A stretch of 64,000 bases of DNA. Origin: Anthopleura xanthogrammica (taxonomy: Eukaryota; Cnidaria; Anthozoa; Actiniaria; Actiniidae). Positions 12,701 through 27,400 of this stretch are shown in pieces. The stretch spans positions 8,885,547-8,949,546 of the forward strand of contig OZ025210.1 in the NCBI GenBank assembly GCA_964019055.1, written 5' to 3'. Within the stretch, counting starts at the first letter, position 1, and each line of letters starts with the position of its first letter. Position numbers and translations under genes: made by a program. Under the pieces are notes generated by a model. It did not search any database. It saw nothing but the letters and a program-made list of their open reading frames with translations, and had not been told where the DNA came from.

Positions 12701-15029
12701 TGAACGAATAGGAATAAGAATCTACCACAATATATTGGATGAACGCGTAGGAATAAGATTGCCCATAAGATGGCTTGGATGAACGGATAGCAAAAAGAAT
12801 CTATCAGAGCATATTGCAAGAACGCGTAGAAATAAGATTCCAAATAAGATGGTATGGATGAACGCATAGAAATAAGAATGTACACAAGATAGATTTGATG
12901 AACGAAAAGATATAGGAATGTACACGAGATGAATTGGATAAACACATAGGAATAAGAATGTACACGATATGGATTGTATAAACGAATAGGAATAAGAATG
13001 TACACGAGATGAATTGGATAAACGAATAGAAAAACGAATGGACAAGAGATGGATTGGATAAACGAATAGGAATACGAACGGACACGAGATCGATTGGATA
13101 AATCGAATAGGAATAAGAATCTACGAAAGTTATATTGTATGAACGCGTAGGAATAAGAATGTACACAAGATGGAATGAACTAATGCATAGGAATAAGAAT
13201 GTACACGATATAGATTGGATAAACGAATAACAATAAGAATGTAAACGAGATGGAATAGATGAAAGCAAATAGGAAAAAGAATGTACACGAGATCGATTGA
13301 ATGAATGCTTAGGAATAAGAATGTAAATAAAATGGATTAGATAAACGAATAGGAATAAGAATATACACGAAATGGATTGCATTAACGAATAGAAAGAGAA
13401 ATGTACACGAGATAGATTGGATGAACGAATGGGAAAAAGAAGGTACACGAAATGGATTGGATAAACAAATAGGAATAAGAATGGACACGATAGAGATTGG
13501 ATAAACGAATATGAGTAAGAATGTACACGATATAGCTTGGATAAACGAATAGGAATAAGAATGTACACGAGATAGATTGTATAAACGCATAGGAATAAGA
13601 ATGTACACGGGATGGATTAAATGAACGCATGGGAAAAACAATGTCAACGACATGGATTGGATAAACGAATATGAATAAGAATGGGGACGAGATTGATTGG
13701 ATAAACGAATAGGAATAAGAATTTACAAGAGTCATATTGTATGAACGCGTAGGAATAAGAATGTACATAAAATGGATTGGATGAACGGTTAGCAATAAGA
13801 ATGTACTAGAGATGGAGTGGATAAAGGATTAGGAATAAGAATGTACACGAAATGGATTGGATGAACGCATGGAAAAAAGAATGTATACGAGATGTAATAG
13901 TAACGCACATACGAATAAGAATTTACCTAAGATGGATTCGATAAACGCATAGATGTAAGAATGTACTAGAGATTGATTGGATGAACGCATGGGTAAAAGA
14001 ATGTACACGAGATGGTTATGATGAAAGCATAGGAATAAAAATCTAAACAAGATGGATTTGATAAACGAATAGGAATCAGAATGGACACGAGATACATTGG
14101 ATAAAACGAATAGGAATAAGAATGGACACGAGATACATTGGATAAAACGAATAGGAATAAGAATCTACGAAAGTTATATTGTATGAACGCGTAGGAATAA
14201 GAATGTACATAAGATGGATTGGATATACGCATAGGAATAAGAATGTACAAGAGATAGATTGGATAAACGAATAGGAATAAGAATGTAAACGAGAAGGAAT
14301 AGATGATCGCATATAGGATTAAGAATGTACCCAAGATCGATTGGATGAACGCATGGGAAAAAGAATGTATACGACATGGATCGTAGGAACGCGTAGGAAT
14401 AAGAATGTACATCACATGGATTGGATGAACGCATAGTAATAAGAATGTACACGAGATAGATTGGATGAACGAATAGGAATAAGAATCTACCACAACATAT
14501 TAGATGAACGCGTAGGAATAAGATTGCACATATAATGGCTTGGATGAACGCATAGAAATAAGAATGTACACAAGGTAGATTGGTTGAACGAATAGGTATA
14601 GGAAAGTAACCGAGATGGATTGGACAAACGAATAGGAATAACAATGTACTAGAGATAGATTGGATGAACGAATGGTAAAAAGAATGTAAACGACATGGAT
14701 AATAACAATAAGAATGGAATAGATGAACGCATATAGGAAAAAGAATGTACCCAAGATGGATTGGATGAACGCATGGGAAAAAGAATGTAAACGAGATGGA
14801 CTGGATGAAACCATAGGAATAAGAATGTACACGAGATCGATTGAATGAATGCTTAGGAATAAGAATGTACATAAATTGGATTAGATAAACGAATAGAAAT
14901 AAGAATATACACGAAATGGATTGCATTAACGCATAGAAATAGGTATGTTTACGAGATAGATTGGATGAACAAATGGGAAAAAGAATGTACACGACATGGA
15001 TTGGATAAACAAATAGGAATAAGAATGGA
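9772..15029. repeat. 40-bp satellite array, block 3
   Basis: The array continues without interruption between the MITE and the second retroelement copy. Runs of nearly regular 40-bp units occur, for example 12140-12420. The segment 13309-13818 repeats 6036-6545 (offset 7273). The array is therefore a patchwork of block duplications, not only neighbouring-unit amplification. Long minus-strand open frames are satellite artefacts. Confidence 0.93.
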
Positions 15030-15034
15030 CACGA

Positions 15035-16620
15035 TGTAACGCGCTTATCAGACGTTAGGGTACGCAATTTTAAATAAAGTCATAAGAACCCAGTATTTTG
15101 AACTCGCTGTAGTAGTTTAATCAACAAACGACACGGTATTATACGGAATTATACGGTTCGAAAACTACAAAACAAAGCAAGGAAAATAGGGTTATAAACT
15201 ACAATAAATACAGAGAAATTACAAACAATTATCTAGGAAATCCTTACTTACATTACTGGGCCTTTTTATGCGAATGGAAGTCGAGAGATTGAAATAAAAA
15301 TGTAGAAAATATAGCAAGAACTTATATATTATTACTAGCACATGGGTTTCTTCGCTCAACGTCTTCCCTACGTTATACCCTCCGGCGCGACTCCGCTGAC
15401 CGGAAGTGTCAAAAAATTAACCCGGAAATCACAACAATATGAACGACAAAAACAGTACAGTATCAAGAACGTTCAGCCATTACATCCCGCCTCCAATGCG
15501 TTGCCACTGCGATGCATTTAGATACACGGATGGCTGAAATATTGATATCTTCAAGTGTTCATTGTTCATGGATGAGCCGTGGATATACGGACAAGATCAG
15601 TTATCAGACTGCAGCATATCTCCCTCTAGTAGACAAATCTTGTCAACGGGCCGATCGTACACTCCAGTTTGGGTCTTCACTTGAACGGATCGCACAAGGC
15701 CATCTGATCCTGGATAGGTGTCGACGATGAGCCCAAGAGGCCAACGTAGACGTGCAGTATTGTCGTGCTTCACTAGTACCAAGTCTCCAACTTTAAGGCT
15801 ACGCTTTGGGCGCAGCCACTTCTGGCGCACTTGAAGTGTTGGCAGGTATTCGCTCAGCCAGCGCTTCCAGAAGACGTCTGCCATATATTGAACCTGACGC
15901 CAACGTCTCCTGTAGAGATCTTGTTTAACGAACATTCCTGAAGGAAGGGTTGGGCCCGAACGAAGCAAGAGAAGATGGTTTGGTGTCAGAGGAGTAAGAT
16001 CCTTCGGATCGTCCGAGATCCTTGTGATGGGACGTCCATTGACAATTCCTTCGACGATGCACATCAAGGTTGACAGTCCTTCATCATCTAAGACCTGTAG
16101 GGGAAGTAGACCTCTCAGAACTGAACGAACAGTACGGATCTGTCTCTCCCAGACACCTCCCATATGGGAAGCACCTGGTGGGTTGTAGATCCACTGTATT
16201 TCCCTCTTGCGAAGAAAGTCATCAATTTGAGCTTGATTCCACTGTTTGAGGGCTCGTCGCAGTTCTACTTGAGCACCGGTGAAGTTAGTTCCATTATCAG
16301 AACGGATCTCAACAGGTTCGCCACGGCGAACGATGAATCGCTGAAGTGCATTTATGAAAGAATCAGTCTCAAGTGTGTGACTAACTTCAATGTGGATGGC
16401 TCTTGTAGTGAGGCAGGTGAAGATGCAACCGTACCTCTTGAGTTCGCTCCTGGCTCGTTTTACGAGAAAGGGTCCAAAATAGTCCACCCCTACGCGTGTA
16501 AAGGGTGCTTCGTTGGGTGTTATGCGGTCCTTAGGCAGATCTCCCATGAATTGAGACACGGAAATCACAACAATATGAACGACAAAAACAGTACAGTATG
16601 AAGAACGTTCAGCCATTACA
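15035..16620 (-). mobile_element. Internally deleted BEL/Pao LTR retrotransposon, copy 2
   Basis: The architecture is the same as at 6740-8325: 3' LTR 15035-15484, polypurine tract just beyond it, integrase region, and a 62-bp 5' LTR fragment ending at 16620. The same CACGA duplication flanks it (15030-15034 and 16621-16625). Identical duplications and identical satellite flanks show that this copy arose by segmental duplication, not by a second insertion. Confidence 0.92.
15597..16616 (-). CDS. BEL/Pao integrase with C-terminal DUF5641-like region (partial Pol), copy 2
   Basis: This is the twin of the reading frame at 7302-8321, also open, with the catalytic D, D and E at the same relative places (residues 45, 107 and 157 from the LTR-derived methionine). 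Two residues differ from copy 1. An isoleucine in the IRTIRS stretch after the catalytic glutamate is valine here, and a leucine in the DDLKDL stretch is proline. Both copies are free of stops, which fits either recent duplication or too little time for decay. The frame is open upstream to 16865 through antisense satellite, giving 422 codons in total. The protein lacks its N-terminal zinc-binding part and all other Pol domains. Confidence 0.87.
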   Translation of the reverse strand: MAERSSYCTVFVVHIVVISVSQFMGDLPKDRITPNEAPFTRVGVDYFGPFLVKRARSELKRYGCIFTCLTTRAIHIEVSHTLETDSFINALQRFIVRRGEPVEIRSDNGTNFTGAQVELRRALKQWNQAQIDDFLRKREIQWIYNPPGASHMGGVWERQIRTVRSVLRGLLPLQVLDDEGLSTLMCIVEGIVNGRPITRISDDPKDLTPLTPNHLLLLRSGPTLPSGMFVKQDLYRRRWRQVQYMADVFWKRWLSEYLPTLQVRQKWLRPKRSLKVGDLVLVKHDNTARLRWPLGLIVDTYPGSDGLVRSVQVKTQTGVYDRPVDKICLLEGDMLQSDN

Positions 16621-16871
16621 CACGAAATAGATTGGATAAACGAATAGTAATTAGAATGGAAACGGGATGGATTAGATGAACGCATAGAAATAAGAATGTA
16701 CACAAGATAGATTTGATGAACGAAAAGGTATAGGAATGTACACGAGATGAATTGGATAAACGCATATAGGAAAAAGAATGTACCCAAGATGGATTGGATA
16801 AACGAATAGGAATAAGAATGGACACGAGATGGATTAGATAAACGAATAGGAAGAAGAATGTTCAAGAGATC

Positions 16872-18011
16872 GATTGAATGAATGCTTAGGAATAAGAATG
16901 TACATAAAATGGATTAGATAAACGAATAGGAATAAGAATATACACGAAATGGATTGCATTAACGAATAGAAATAGGAATGTACACGAGATAGATTGGATG
17001 AACAAATGGGAAAAAGAATGTACACGACATGGATTGGATAAACAAATAGGAATAAGAATGGACACGAGATAGATTGGATAAACGATTAAGAAGAAGAATG
17101 GACACGAGATAGATTGGATGAACGCATAGAAAAAGAATGTATACGACATGGATTGAATGAAAGCATAGGAAATAAGAATGTACACGTGATGGATTAGATG
17201 AACGAATAGGAATGAGAATGTAAGCGAGATAGATTGGATAAACGTATAGAAAAAGAATGTATACGAAATGGATTGAATGAAAGCATAGGAAATAAGAATG
17301 TACACGATATGGAAGAGATGATCGGATATAGGAATAAGAATTTACCCATGATGGATTGGATGAACGCATAGAAAAAGAATGTATACGAGATGGATTGAAT
17401 GAAAGCATAGGAAATAAGAATGTACACGAGATGGTTTAGATGAACGAATAGGAATGAGAATGTAGGCGAGATAGATTGGATGAACGCATAGGAAAAAGAA
17501 TGTACACCAGATAGATTGGATAAACGAATAGGAATAAGAATGCACACGATATGGAAGAGATGATCGCATTAAGGAATAAGAATTTACTAATGATGGATTG
17601 GATAAACGCATAGGAAAAAGACCGCATACGGGATGTATTGGATGAAAGCATAGAAATAAGAATGTGTACGAGATGGATTGAATGAATGCTTAGGAATAAG
17701 AATGTACATAAGAGAGATTGGAATATTGCATAGCAATTAGAATGTACACGAGATGGATTGGATGAACGAATAGGAATAAGAATTTACAAGAGTTATATTG
17801 TATGAATGCTTAGGAATAAGAATGTACATAAGATAGATTGGAATAACGCATAGGAATTAGAATAATGTACACGAGATGGATTGGATGAACGAATAGGTAT
17901 AAGAATTTACACGAGATGTATTGGATAAACGAATAGGAATAAGATTGGACACAAGATGGATTGTATAAACGAAGAGGAATAAGAATGTATACGAGATGGA
18001 ATAGATGAACG
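16872..18011. repeat. 1.14-kb duplication within the satellite, first copy
   Basis: This segment recurs at 19449-20588 with a constant offset of 2577 bp and few differences. An unusual shared marker is the irregular run aaaaagaccgcatac near 17617 and 20194, which the normal monomer does not contain. Confidence 0.85.
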
Positions 18012-19448
18012 CATATAGGAAAAAGAATATACCCAAGATGGATTGGATAAACGAATAGGAAAAAGAATGTATATGAGATGGATTAGATAAACGAATAGGA
18101 AGAAGAATGTTGAAGAGTCATATTGTATGAACGCGTAGGAATAAGAATATACATAAGATGGATTGGATGAACGCACAGGAAAAAGAATGTACACCAGATA
18201 GATTCGATAAACGAAAAGGAATAAGAATGTACACGAGATGGTTTAGATGAACGAATAGGAATAAGAATGTAAACGAGATGGAATAGATGAACGCATATAG
18301 GAAAAAGAATATACCCAAGATGGATTGGATAAACGAATAGGAATAAGAATGGACACGAGATGGATTAGATAAACGAATAGGAAGAAGAATGTTCAAGAGT
18401 CATATTGTATGAACGCGTAGGAATAAGAATATACATAAGATGGATTGGATGAACGGTTAGCAATAAGAATGTAGTAGAGACTGATTGGATGAACGAATGG
18501 GAATAAGAATGTACACGATATGGATTGGATAAACGAATAGGAATTAGAATATACACCAAATGGATTGCATTAACGCATAGAAAGAGGAATGTACAATAGA
18601 TAGATTTGATAAGCGAATAGGAATAAGAATGTAAACGAGAAGGAATATATGATCGCATATAGGATTAAGAATGTACCCAAGATGGATTGGATAAACGAAT
18701 AGGAATAAGAATAGAAACGATATAGATTGGATAAACGAATAGGAATAAGAATGTACACGATATTGATTGGATAAACGAATAGGAATAAGAATAGACCCGA
18801 GATGGATTGGATAAACGAATAGGAAGAAGAATTTTCAAGACTCATATTGTATGAACGCGTAGGAATCAGAATGTACATAAGATGGATTGGATGAACGGTT
18901 AGCAATAAGAATGTAGTAGAGAGTGATTGGATGAACGAATGGGAATAAGAATGTACACGATATGGATTGGATAAACGAATAGGAATAAGAATAGACACGA
19001 GCTGGATTGGATGAACGCTTTCGAATAAGAATGAATATAAGATAGATTGAATAAACGAATAGGAATAAGAATCTGCAAGAGTTATATTGTATGAATGTGT
19101 AGGAATAAGAATTTACATAACATGGATTGGATATACGCATAGGAATAAGAATGTACAAGAGATAGATTTGATAAGCGAATAGGAATAAGAATGTAAACGA
19201 GAAGGCATAGGTGATCGCATATAGGATTAAGAATGTACCCAAGATGGATTGGATAAACGAATAGGAATAAGAATGGAAACGATATAGATTGGATACACGA
19301 ATAACAATAAGAATGTAAACGAGATGGAATAGATGAACGCATATAGGAAAAAGAATGTACCCAAGATGGATTGGATGAACGCATGGGAAAAAGAATGTAA
19401 ACAAGATGGACTGGATAAAACCATAGGAATAAGAATGTACACGAGATC

Positions 19449-20588
19449 AATTGAATGAATGCTTAGGAATAAGAATGTACATAAAATGGATTAGATAAAC
19501 GAATAGGAATAAGAATATACACGAAATGGATTGCATTAACGAATAGAAATAGGAATGTACACGAGATAGATTGGATGAACAAATGGGAAAAAGAATGTAC
19601 ACGACATGGATTGGATAAACAAATAGGAATAAGAATGGACACGAGATAGATTGGATAAACGATTAAGAAGAAGAATGGACACGAGATAGATTGGATAAAC
19701 GCATAGAAAAAGAATGTATACGACATGGATTGAATGAAAGCATAGGAAATAAGAATGTACACGTGATGGATTAGATGAACGAATAGGAATGAGAATGTAA
19801 GCGAGATAGATTGGATAAACGTATAGAAAAAGAATGTATACGAAATGGATTGAATGAAAGCATAGGAAATAAGAATGTACACGATATGGAAGAGATGATC
19901 GGATATAGGAATAAGAATTTACCCATGATGGATTGGATGAACGCATAGAAAAAGAATGTATACGAGATGGATTGAATGAAAGCATAGGAAATAAGAATGT
20001 ACACGAGATGGTTTAGATGAACGAATAGGAATGAGAATGTAAGCGAGATAGATTGGATGAACGCATAGGAAAAAGAATGTACACCAGATAGATTGGATAA
20101 ACGAATAGGAATAAGAATGCACACGATATGGAAGAGATGATCGCATTAAGGAATAAGAATTTACTAATGATGGATTGGATAAACGCATAGGAAAAAGACC
20201 GCATACGGGATGTATTGGATGAAAGCATAGAAATAAGAATGTGTACGAGATGGATTGAATGAATGCTTAGGAATAAGAATGTACATAAGAGAGATTGGAA
20301 TATTGCATAGCAATTAGAATGTACACGAGATGGATTGGATGAACGAATAGGAATAAGAATTTACAAGAGTTATATTGTATGAATGCTTAGGAATAAGAAT
20401 GTACATAAGATAGATTGGAATAACGCATAGGAATTAGAATAATGTACACGAGATGGATTGGATGAACGAATAGGTATAAGAATTTACACGAGATGTATTG
20501 GATAAACGAATAGGAATAAGATTGGACACAAGATGGATTGTATAAACGAAGAGGAATAAGAATGTATACGAGATGGAATAGATGAACG
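19449..20588. repeat. 1.14-kb duplication within the satellite, second copy
   Basis: This is the second copy of 16872-18011. To its left the copies separate at the end of gatcgattgaatg. To the right they separate after gaatagatgaacg, where this copy reads aatataggaatacg. Confidence 0.85.
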
Positions 20589-23275
20589 AATATAGGAATA
20601 CGAATTTACCCAAGATGGATTGGATGAACATTTGGGAAAAAGAATGTATATGAGATGGATTGAATGAAAGCATAGGAATACAAATGTACGCGTGATGGAT
20701 TTCATGAATACTTAGGAATAAGAATTTACATAAGATGCATTGGATAAACGAATTGGAATAAGAAGGTACACGAGATGGATTGGATGAACGCATAGAAATA
20801 AGAATGTACACGAGATAGATTGGATGAACGAATAGGTATGATAATGTACAAGAGATGTACTGGATAAACGAATAGAATTACGATTGGAAAGAAGATTGAT
20901 TGGATGAACGCATAGGAATAAGAATGTACATAAGATGGATTGGATAAACGAATAGGAATAAGAATGTAGACGCGATAGATTTGATAAACGAATAGGAAGA
21001 AGAATGGACGCGAGATGGATTGGATAAACGAATAGAAATAAGAATGTACACGACATGGAATAGATAAACGCAAAAAGGAATAAGAATTTACCCAAAGAAG
21101 AATTGGGTAAACGTATAGCAATAAGAATGTACTAGAGATGGATTGGATAAACGAATAGCAAGAAGAATGGACACGAGATGGATTTGATAAACGAAAAGAA
21201 TAAGAATGTAAAAAGAGTTAGATTGTATGAACGCGTAGGAATGCGAATGTACACGAGATACATTGGATGAATGCATAGAAATAAGAATGTACACCAGATA
21301 GATTGGATGAACGCATAGCAAAAAGAATCTACCAGAGCATATTGCATGAACGCGTAGGAATAAGATTCCAAATAAGATGGTATGGATGAACGCATAGAAT
21401 AAAGAATGTACACAAGATAGATTTGATGAACGAAAAGATATAGGAATGTACACGAGATGAATTGGATAAACACATAGAAATAAGAATATACACGATATGG
21501 ATTGTATAAACGAATAGGAATAAGAATGTACACGCTATTGATTGGATAAACAAATAGGAATAGGAATGTACACGACATAGATTGGATAAACGAATAGGAA
21601 TAAGAAGGTACACGATATAGATTGGATAAACGAATAGTAATAAGAAAGTACACGATAGATTGGATAAATGAATAGGAATAAGAATGTACACGATATGGAT
21701 TGCATAAACGGATAGGAATAAGAATGTACACAATATCGATTGGATAAACGAATAGGATTAAGAATGGATGAAGAATGGAAAAAGAATGGAAACGAGATCG
21801 ATTTAATGAAAGCATAGAAATAAGAATGTACACGAGATGGATGGGATAAACGAATAGGAAAAAGAATGGACACGACATAGCTTGTATAAACGAATAGGAA
21901 TAAGAATGGAAACGGGATGGATTAGATGAAAGCATAGAAATAAAAATGTACACAAGATAGATTTGATGAACGAAAAGGTATAGGAATGTACACGAGATGA
22001 ATTGGATAAACGCATAGGAATAAGAATGTACTAGAGATGGATTTGATAAACAAATAGGAAGAAGAATGGACACGAGATGGATTGGATAAACGAATAGGAA
22101 TAAGAATGTACACGATATCGATTGGATAAACGAATAGGAATAAGAATGGAAACGAGATGGATTGGATAAACGAATAGGAAGAAGAATTTTCAAGAGTCAT
22201 ATTGTATGAACGCGTAGGAATCAGAATGTACATAAGATGGATTGGATGAACGGTTAGCAATAAGAATGTAGTAGAGACTGATTGGATGAACAAATGAGAA
22301 TAAGAATTTACACGATATGGACTGGATAAACGAATAGAAATAAGAATGGACACGAGATAGTTTGGATAAACGAATATGAGTAAGAATATACACGATATAG
22401 CTTGGATAAACGAATAGGATTAAGAATGTACACAAGATAGATATGATGAACGAAAAGGTATAGGAATGTACACGAGATGAATTGGATAAACGCATAGGAA
22501 TAGGAATGTACACGATATGGATTGGATAAACGCATAGGAATAGGAATGTACACGATATGGATTGGACAAACGAATAGGAATAGGAATGTACACGATATGG
22601 ATTGAATAAACGCATAGGAATAAGAATGTACACGATATGGATTGGATAAACGGATAGGAAGAAGAACGTACACGATATGGATTGGATAAACGAATAAGAA
22701 GAAGAATGGACACGAGATGGATTGGATAAACGAATAGGAATTAGAATGTAGACGAGATAAATTGGATAAACGAACAGGAATAAGAAAATACACGGGATGG
22801 AATAGATGAACGCAGATAGGAAAAAGAATGTACCCAAGATGGATTAGATAAACGGATGGGAAAAATATGAATACGAGATGGATTGGATGAAACCTTAGAT
22901 AAAAGAATCTACAGGAGATGGATTGGATGAATGCTAAGGAGTAGGAATGTACATAAAATGGATTAGATAAACGAATAGGAATAAGAATGTACACGAGATG
23001 GATTTGATGAAAGCATAGGAATAAAAGTTTACACAAGATGGATTTCATAAACGAATAGGAATAAGAATAGTAACGAGATGGATTGCATAAACGAATAGGA
23101 TTAAAAATGCACCCAAGATGGATTGGATGAACGGATGGGAAAAAGAATGTATACGAGTATGGACCGTAGGAACGCGTAGGAATAAGAATGTACATCACAT
23201 GGATTGAATGAACGCATAGTAATAAGAATGTACACAAGATAGATTGGATGAACGAATAGGAATAAGAATCTACCA

Positions 23276-23388
23276 GGGGTGGGGTGTTAATATTATATTA
23301 TAATATTATATAGGGGACCTAGAGTCCTATTGTATTATCACCTGCCCTTGGGCGAATCACAAAATAAATAAATAAATAAATAAATAAA
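23276..23388 (+). mobile_element. Short retroposon insertion with (AAAT)n tail
   Basis: About 113 bp of unrelated sequence interrupts a monomer. It starts ggggtggggtgtt, includes cctgcccttgggcgaatcac, and ends in repeated aaat. The uninterrupted monomer at 10318 reads aatctaccacaacatattgg. Here the bases tacca occur on both sides (23271-23275 and 23389-23393), so this is a likely 5-bp target duplication. A microsatellite tail and short duplication fit a 5'-truncated LINE 3' end or a short SINE. The family is not identified. Confidence 0.75.
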
Positions 23389-26300
23389 TACCACAACATA
23401 TTGGATGATCGCGTAGGAACAAGATTGTACATAAGATGGCCTGGATGAACGCATAGAAATAAGAATGTACACAAGATAGATTGGTTGAACGAATAAGTAT
23501 AGGAATGTAACCGAGATGGATTTGATAAACAAATAGGAAGAAGAATGGACACGAGATGGATTGGATAAACGAATAGGAAGAAGAATTTTCAAGAGTCATA
23601 TTGTATGAACGCGTAGGAATCAGAATGTACATAAGATAGATTGGATGAACGGTTAGCAATAAGAATGTAGTAGAGACTGTTTGGATGAAGGAATTGGAAT
23701 AAGAATGTACACGATATAGATTGGATAAACGAATAGGAATAAGAATGTAAACGAGATGGAATAGATGAACGCATAAAGGAAAAAGAATATACCCAAGATG
23801 GATTGGATAAACGAATAGGAATAAGAATGGAAACGGGATGGATTAGATGAACGCATAGAAAAAAGAATGTACACACGATAGATTTGATGAACGAAAAGGT
23901 ATAGGAATGTACACGAGATTTATTGGATAAACGCATAGGAATAAGAATGTACACGATATGGATTGGATAAACGAATAGGAATAGGAATGTACACGATATG
24001 GATTGGACAAACGAATAGGAATAGGAATGTACACGATATGGATTGGATAAACGAATAGTAATAAGAAAGTACACGATAGATTGGATAAATGAATAGGAAT
24101 AAGAATGTACACGATATGGATTGCATAAACGGATAGGAATAAGAATGTACACGATATCGATTGGATAAACGAATAGGATTAAGAATGGATGAAGAATGGA
24201 AAAAGAATGGAAACGAGATCGATTTAATGAAAACATAGAAATAAGAATGTACACGAGATGGATTGGATAAACGAATAGGAAAAAGAATGGACACGACATA
24301 GCTTGTATAAACGAATAGGAATAAGAATGGAAACGGGATGGATTAGATGAAAGCATAGAAATAAAAATGTACACAAGATAGATTTGATGAACGAAAAGAT
24401 ATAGGAATGTACACGAGATGAATTGGATAAACGCATAGGAATAAGAATGTACTAGAGAGGGATTAGATAAACGAATAGGAATAAAAATGTACACGATATG
24501 GATTGGATAAACGAATAGGAATAAGAATGTACACGATATGGATTGGATAAACGAATAGGAATAAGAAGGTACACGATATAGATTGGATAAACTAATAGGA
24601 ATAAGAATGTACACGATATAGATTGGATAAACGAATAGGAATAAGAATGTACACGATATGGATTGGATAAACCGATAGGAATAAGAATGTACACGATATG
24701 GATTGGATAAACGAATAGGAATAAGAATGGACACGAGATGGATTGAATAAACGAATAGGAAGAAGAATGTTCAAGAGTCATATTGTATGAACGCGTGGGA
24801 TTAAGAATGTACATAAGATAGATTGGATGAACGGTTAGCAATAAGAATGTAGTAGAGACTGATTGGATGAACGAATGAGAATAAGAATTTACACGATATG
24901 GACTGGATAAACGAATAGAAATAAGAATGGACACGAGATAGTTTGGATAAACGAATATGAGTAAGAATATACACGATATAGCTTGGATAAACGAATAGGA
25001 ATAAGAATGTACACAAGATAGATATGATGAACGAAAAGGTATAGGAATGTACACGAGATGAATTGGATAAACGCATAGGAATAGGAATGTCAGGATATGG
25101 ATTGGATAAACGCATAGGAATAGGAATGTACACGATATGGATTGGACAAACGAATAGGAATAGGAATGTACACGATATGGATTGAATAAACGCATAGGAA
25201 TAAGAATGTACACGATATGGATTGGATAAACGAATAAGAATAAGAATGGACACGAGATGGATTGGATAAACGAATAGGAATTAGAATGTACACGAGATAA
25301 ATTGGATAAACGAACAGGAATAAGAAAATACACGGGATGGAATAGATGAACGCAGATAGGAAAAAGAATGTACCCAAGATGGATTAGATAAACGGATGGG
25401 AAAAATATGAATACGAGAAGTTATACGAAAGTTATATTATATGAACAAGTAGGAATAAGAATGTACATAAGATGGATTGGATATACGCAAACGAATAAGA
25501 ATGTACAAGAGATAGATTGGATAAACGAATAGAAATAAAAATGTAAACGAGAAGGAATAGATGATCGAATATAGGATTAAGAATATACCCAAGATGCATT
25601 GGATGAACGCATGGGAAAAAGAATGTATACGACAAGGATCGTAGGAACGCAAAGGAACAAGAATGTACATCACATAGATTGGATGAACGCATGGGAAAAA
25701 GAATGTACACGAGATGGTTATAATGAAAGCATAGGAATTAAAATTTACACAAGATGGATTGGATAAACCAATAGGAATAAGAATCTACAAGAGTTATATT
25801 GTATGAACGCGTAGGAATAAGAATGTACATAAGATAGATTGCATTAATTAATAGGAATAAGAATGTACCAAAAATCGATTGGTTGAACGCATGCGAAAAA
25901 GAATGTATACGAGATGGAATAGTAACGCACATACCAATAACAATTTACCCAAGATGGATTCGATAAACGCATAGATGTAACAAGGTACTAGAGATTGATT
26001 GGATGAACGCATGGGTAAAAGAATGTACACGAGATCGACTGGATGAACGCTTACGAATAAGAATGAATATAAGATAGATTGAATAAACAAATAGGAATAA
26101 GAATCTACAAGATTTATATTGTATTAATGCGTAGGAATAAGAATGTACATAAGATGGATTGGATATACGCATAGGAATAAGAATGTACAAGAGATAGATT
26201 GCATAAATGAAAAGGAATAAGTATGGACACGAGATACATTGGATAAACGAATAGCAATAAGAATGTAAACGAGATGAAATGGATGAAAGCATAGGAATAA

Positions 26301-27400
26301 GAATGTACAGGAGATCGATTGGATGAATGCTTAGGAATAAGAATGTACATAAGATGGATTAGATAAACGAATAGGAATAAGAATATACACGAAATGGATT
26401 GCATTAGCGCATAGAAATAGGAATGTACACGAGATAGATTGGACAAACGCATAGGAATAAGAATGTACTAGAGATAGATTGGATAAACGAATGGGAAAAA
26501 GAATGTACACGACATGGATTGGATAAACAAATAGGAATAAGAATGGAAACGGGATGGATTAGATGAACGCATAGGAATAAGAATGTACATAAGATGGATT
26601 GGATAAAACGAATAGGAATAAGAATCTACGAAAGTTATATTGTATGAACGCATAGCAATAAGAATGTACATAAGATGGATTGGATAAACGAATGGGAATA
26701 AGAATGTACAAAAGATGGATTGGAAAAACGAATAGGAATAAAAATGGACACGAGATGGTTTGGATAAACGATTAGGAATAAGAATCTACAAGAGTTATAT
26801 TGTATGAACGTGAAGGAATAAGAATGTACATCAGATGGACTGGATGAACGCATAGGAATAAGAATGTACACAAGATAGATTGGATGAAAGCTTAGGAATA
26901 AGAATGTACATAAGATGGATTAGATGACCGCATGGGAAAAAGAATGTACACGAGATATATTGAATGAACGCATAGGAATAAGAATCTACCAGAAGATATT
27001 GGATGAACACGTAGGAATAAGAATTTACCCATGATGGATTGGATGAACGCATAGGAATAAGAATGTACACGAGATAGATTGGATAAACGAATAGGAATAA
27101 GAATGTACACGAGATGGAATAGGTGAACGCTTATAGGAATAAGAATTTACCCAAGATGGATTGGATGAACGCATGAGAAAAAGAATGTACACGAGATGGA
27201 TTGGATAAGCGAATAGGAATAAGAATGTACACGAGATGGATTGGATGAACGCATAGGAATAAGAATGGGGACGAGATGGATTGGATGAACCTATAGGAAT
27301 AAAAATGTACACGAGATGGATTAGATGAACGCATAGGAATAAGAATGTACACGAGATGGATTGGATGAACGCATAGGAATAAAAATGTACACGAGATGGA
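23389..27400. repeat. 40-bp satellite array, block 5 and right edge
   Basis: The array resumes with ccacaacatattgg. Between 24480 and 24740 the units are very regular 40-mers. Toward 27000-27400 they become close to the consensus tgtacacgagatggattgga, and the array ends at gagatggatagtttgttaaac. The same edge sequence occurs near 39905-39950. Confidence 0.93.

Larger units (their letters stand above)
14950..16766. repeat. Block duplication carrying BEL/Pao, copy 2
   Basis: This is the second copy of 6655-8471 (offset 8295), including the same satellite bases on both sides of the retroelement. Beyond 16766 the two loci diverge (gcatataggaaaaag here, gcataaaaataag in copy 1). Confidence 0.9.
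16621..23275. repeat. 40-bp satellite array, block 4
   Basis: The array continues to the retroposon at 23276. It contains a 1.14-kb direct duplication (16872-18011 and 19449-20588). The segment around 21535-21870 is also repeated in altered form near 23920-24290. Nothing other than satellite is recognisable. Confidence 0.93.
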
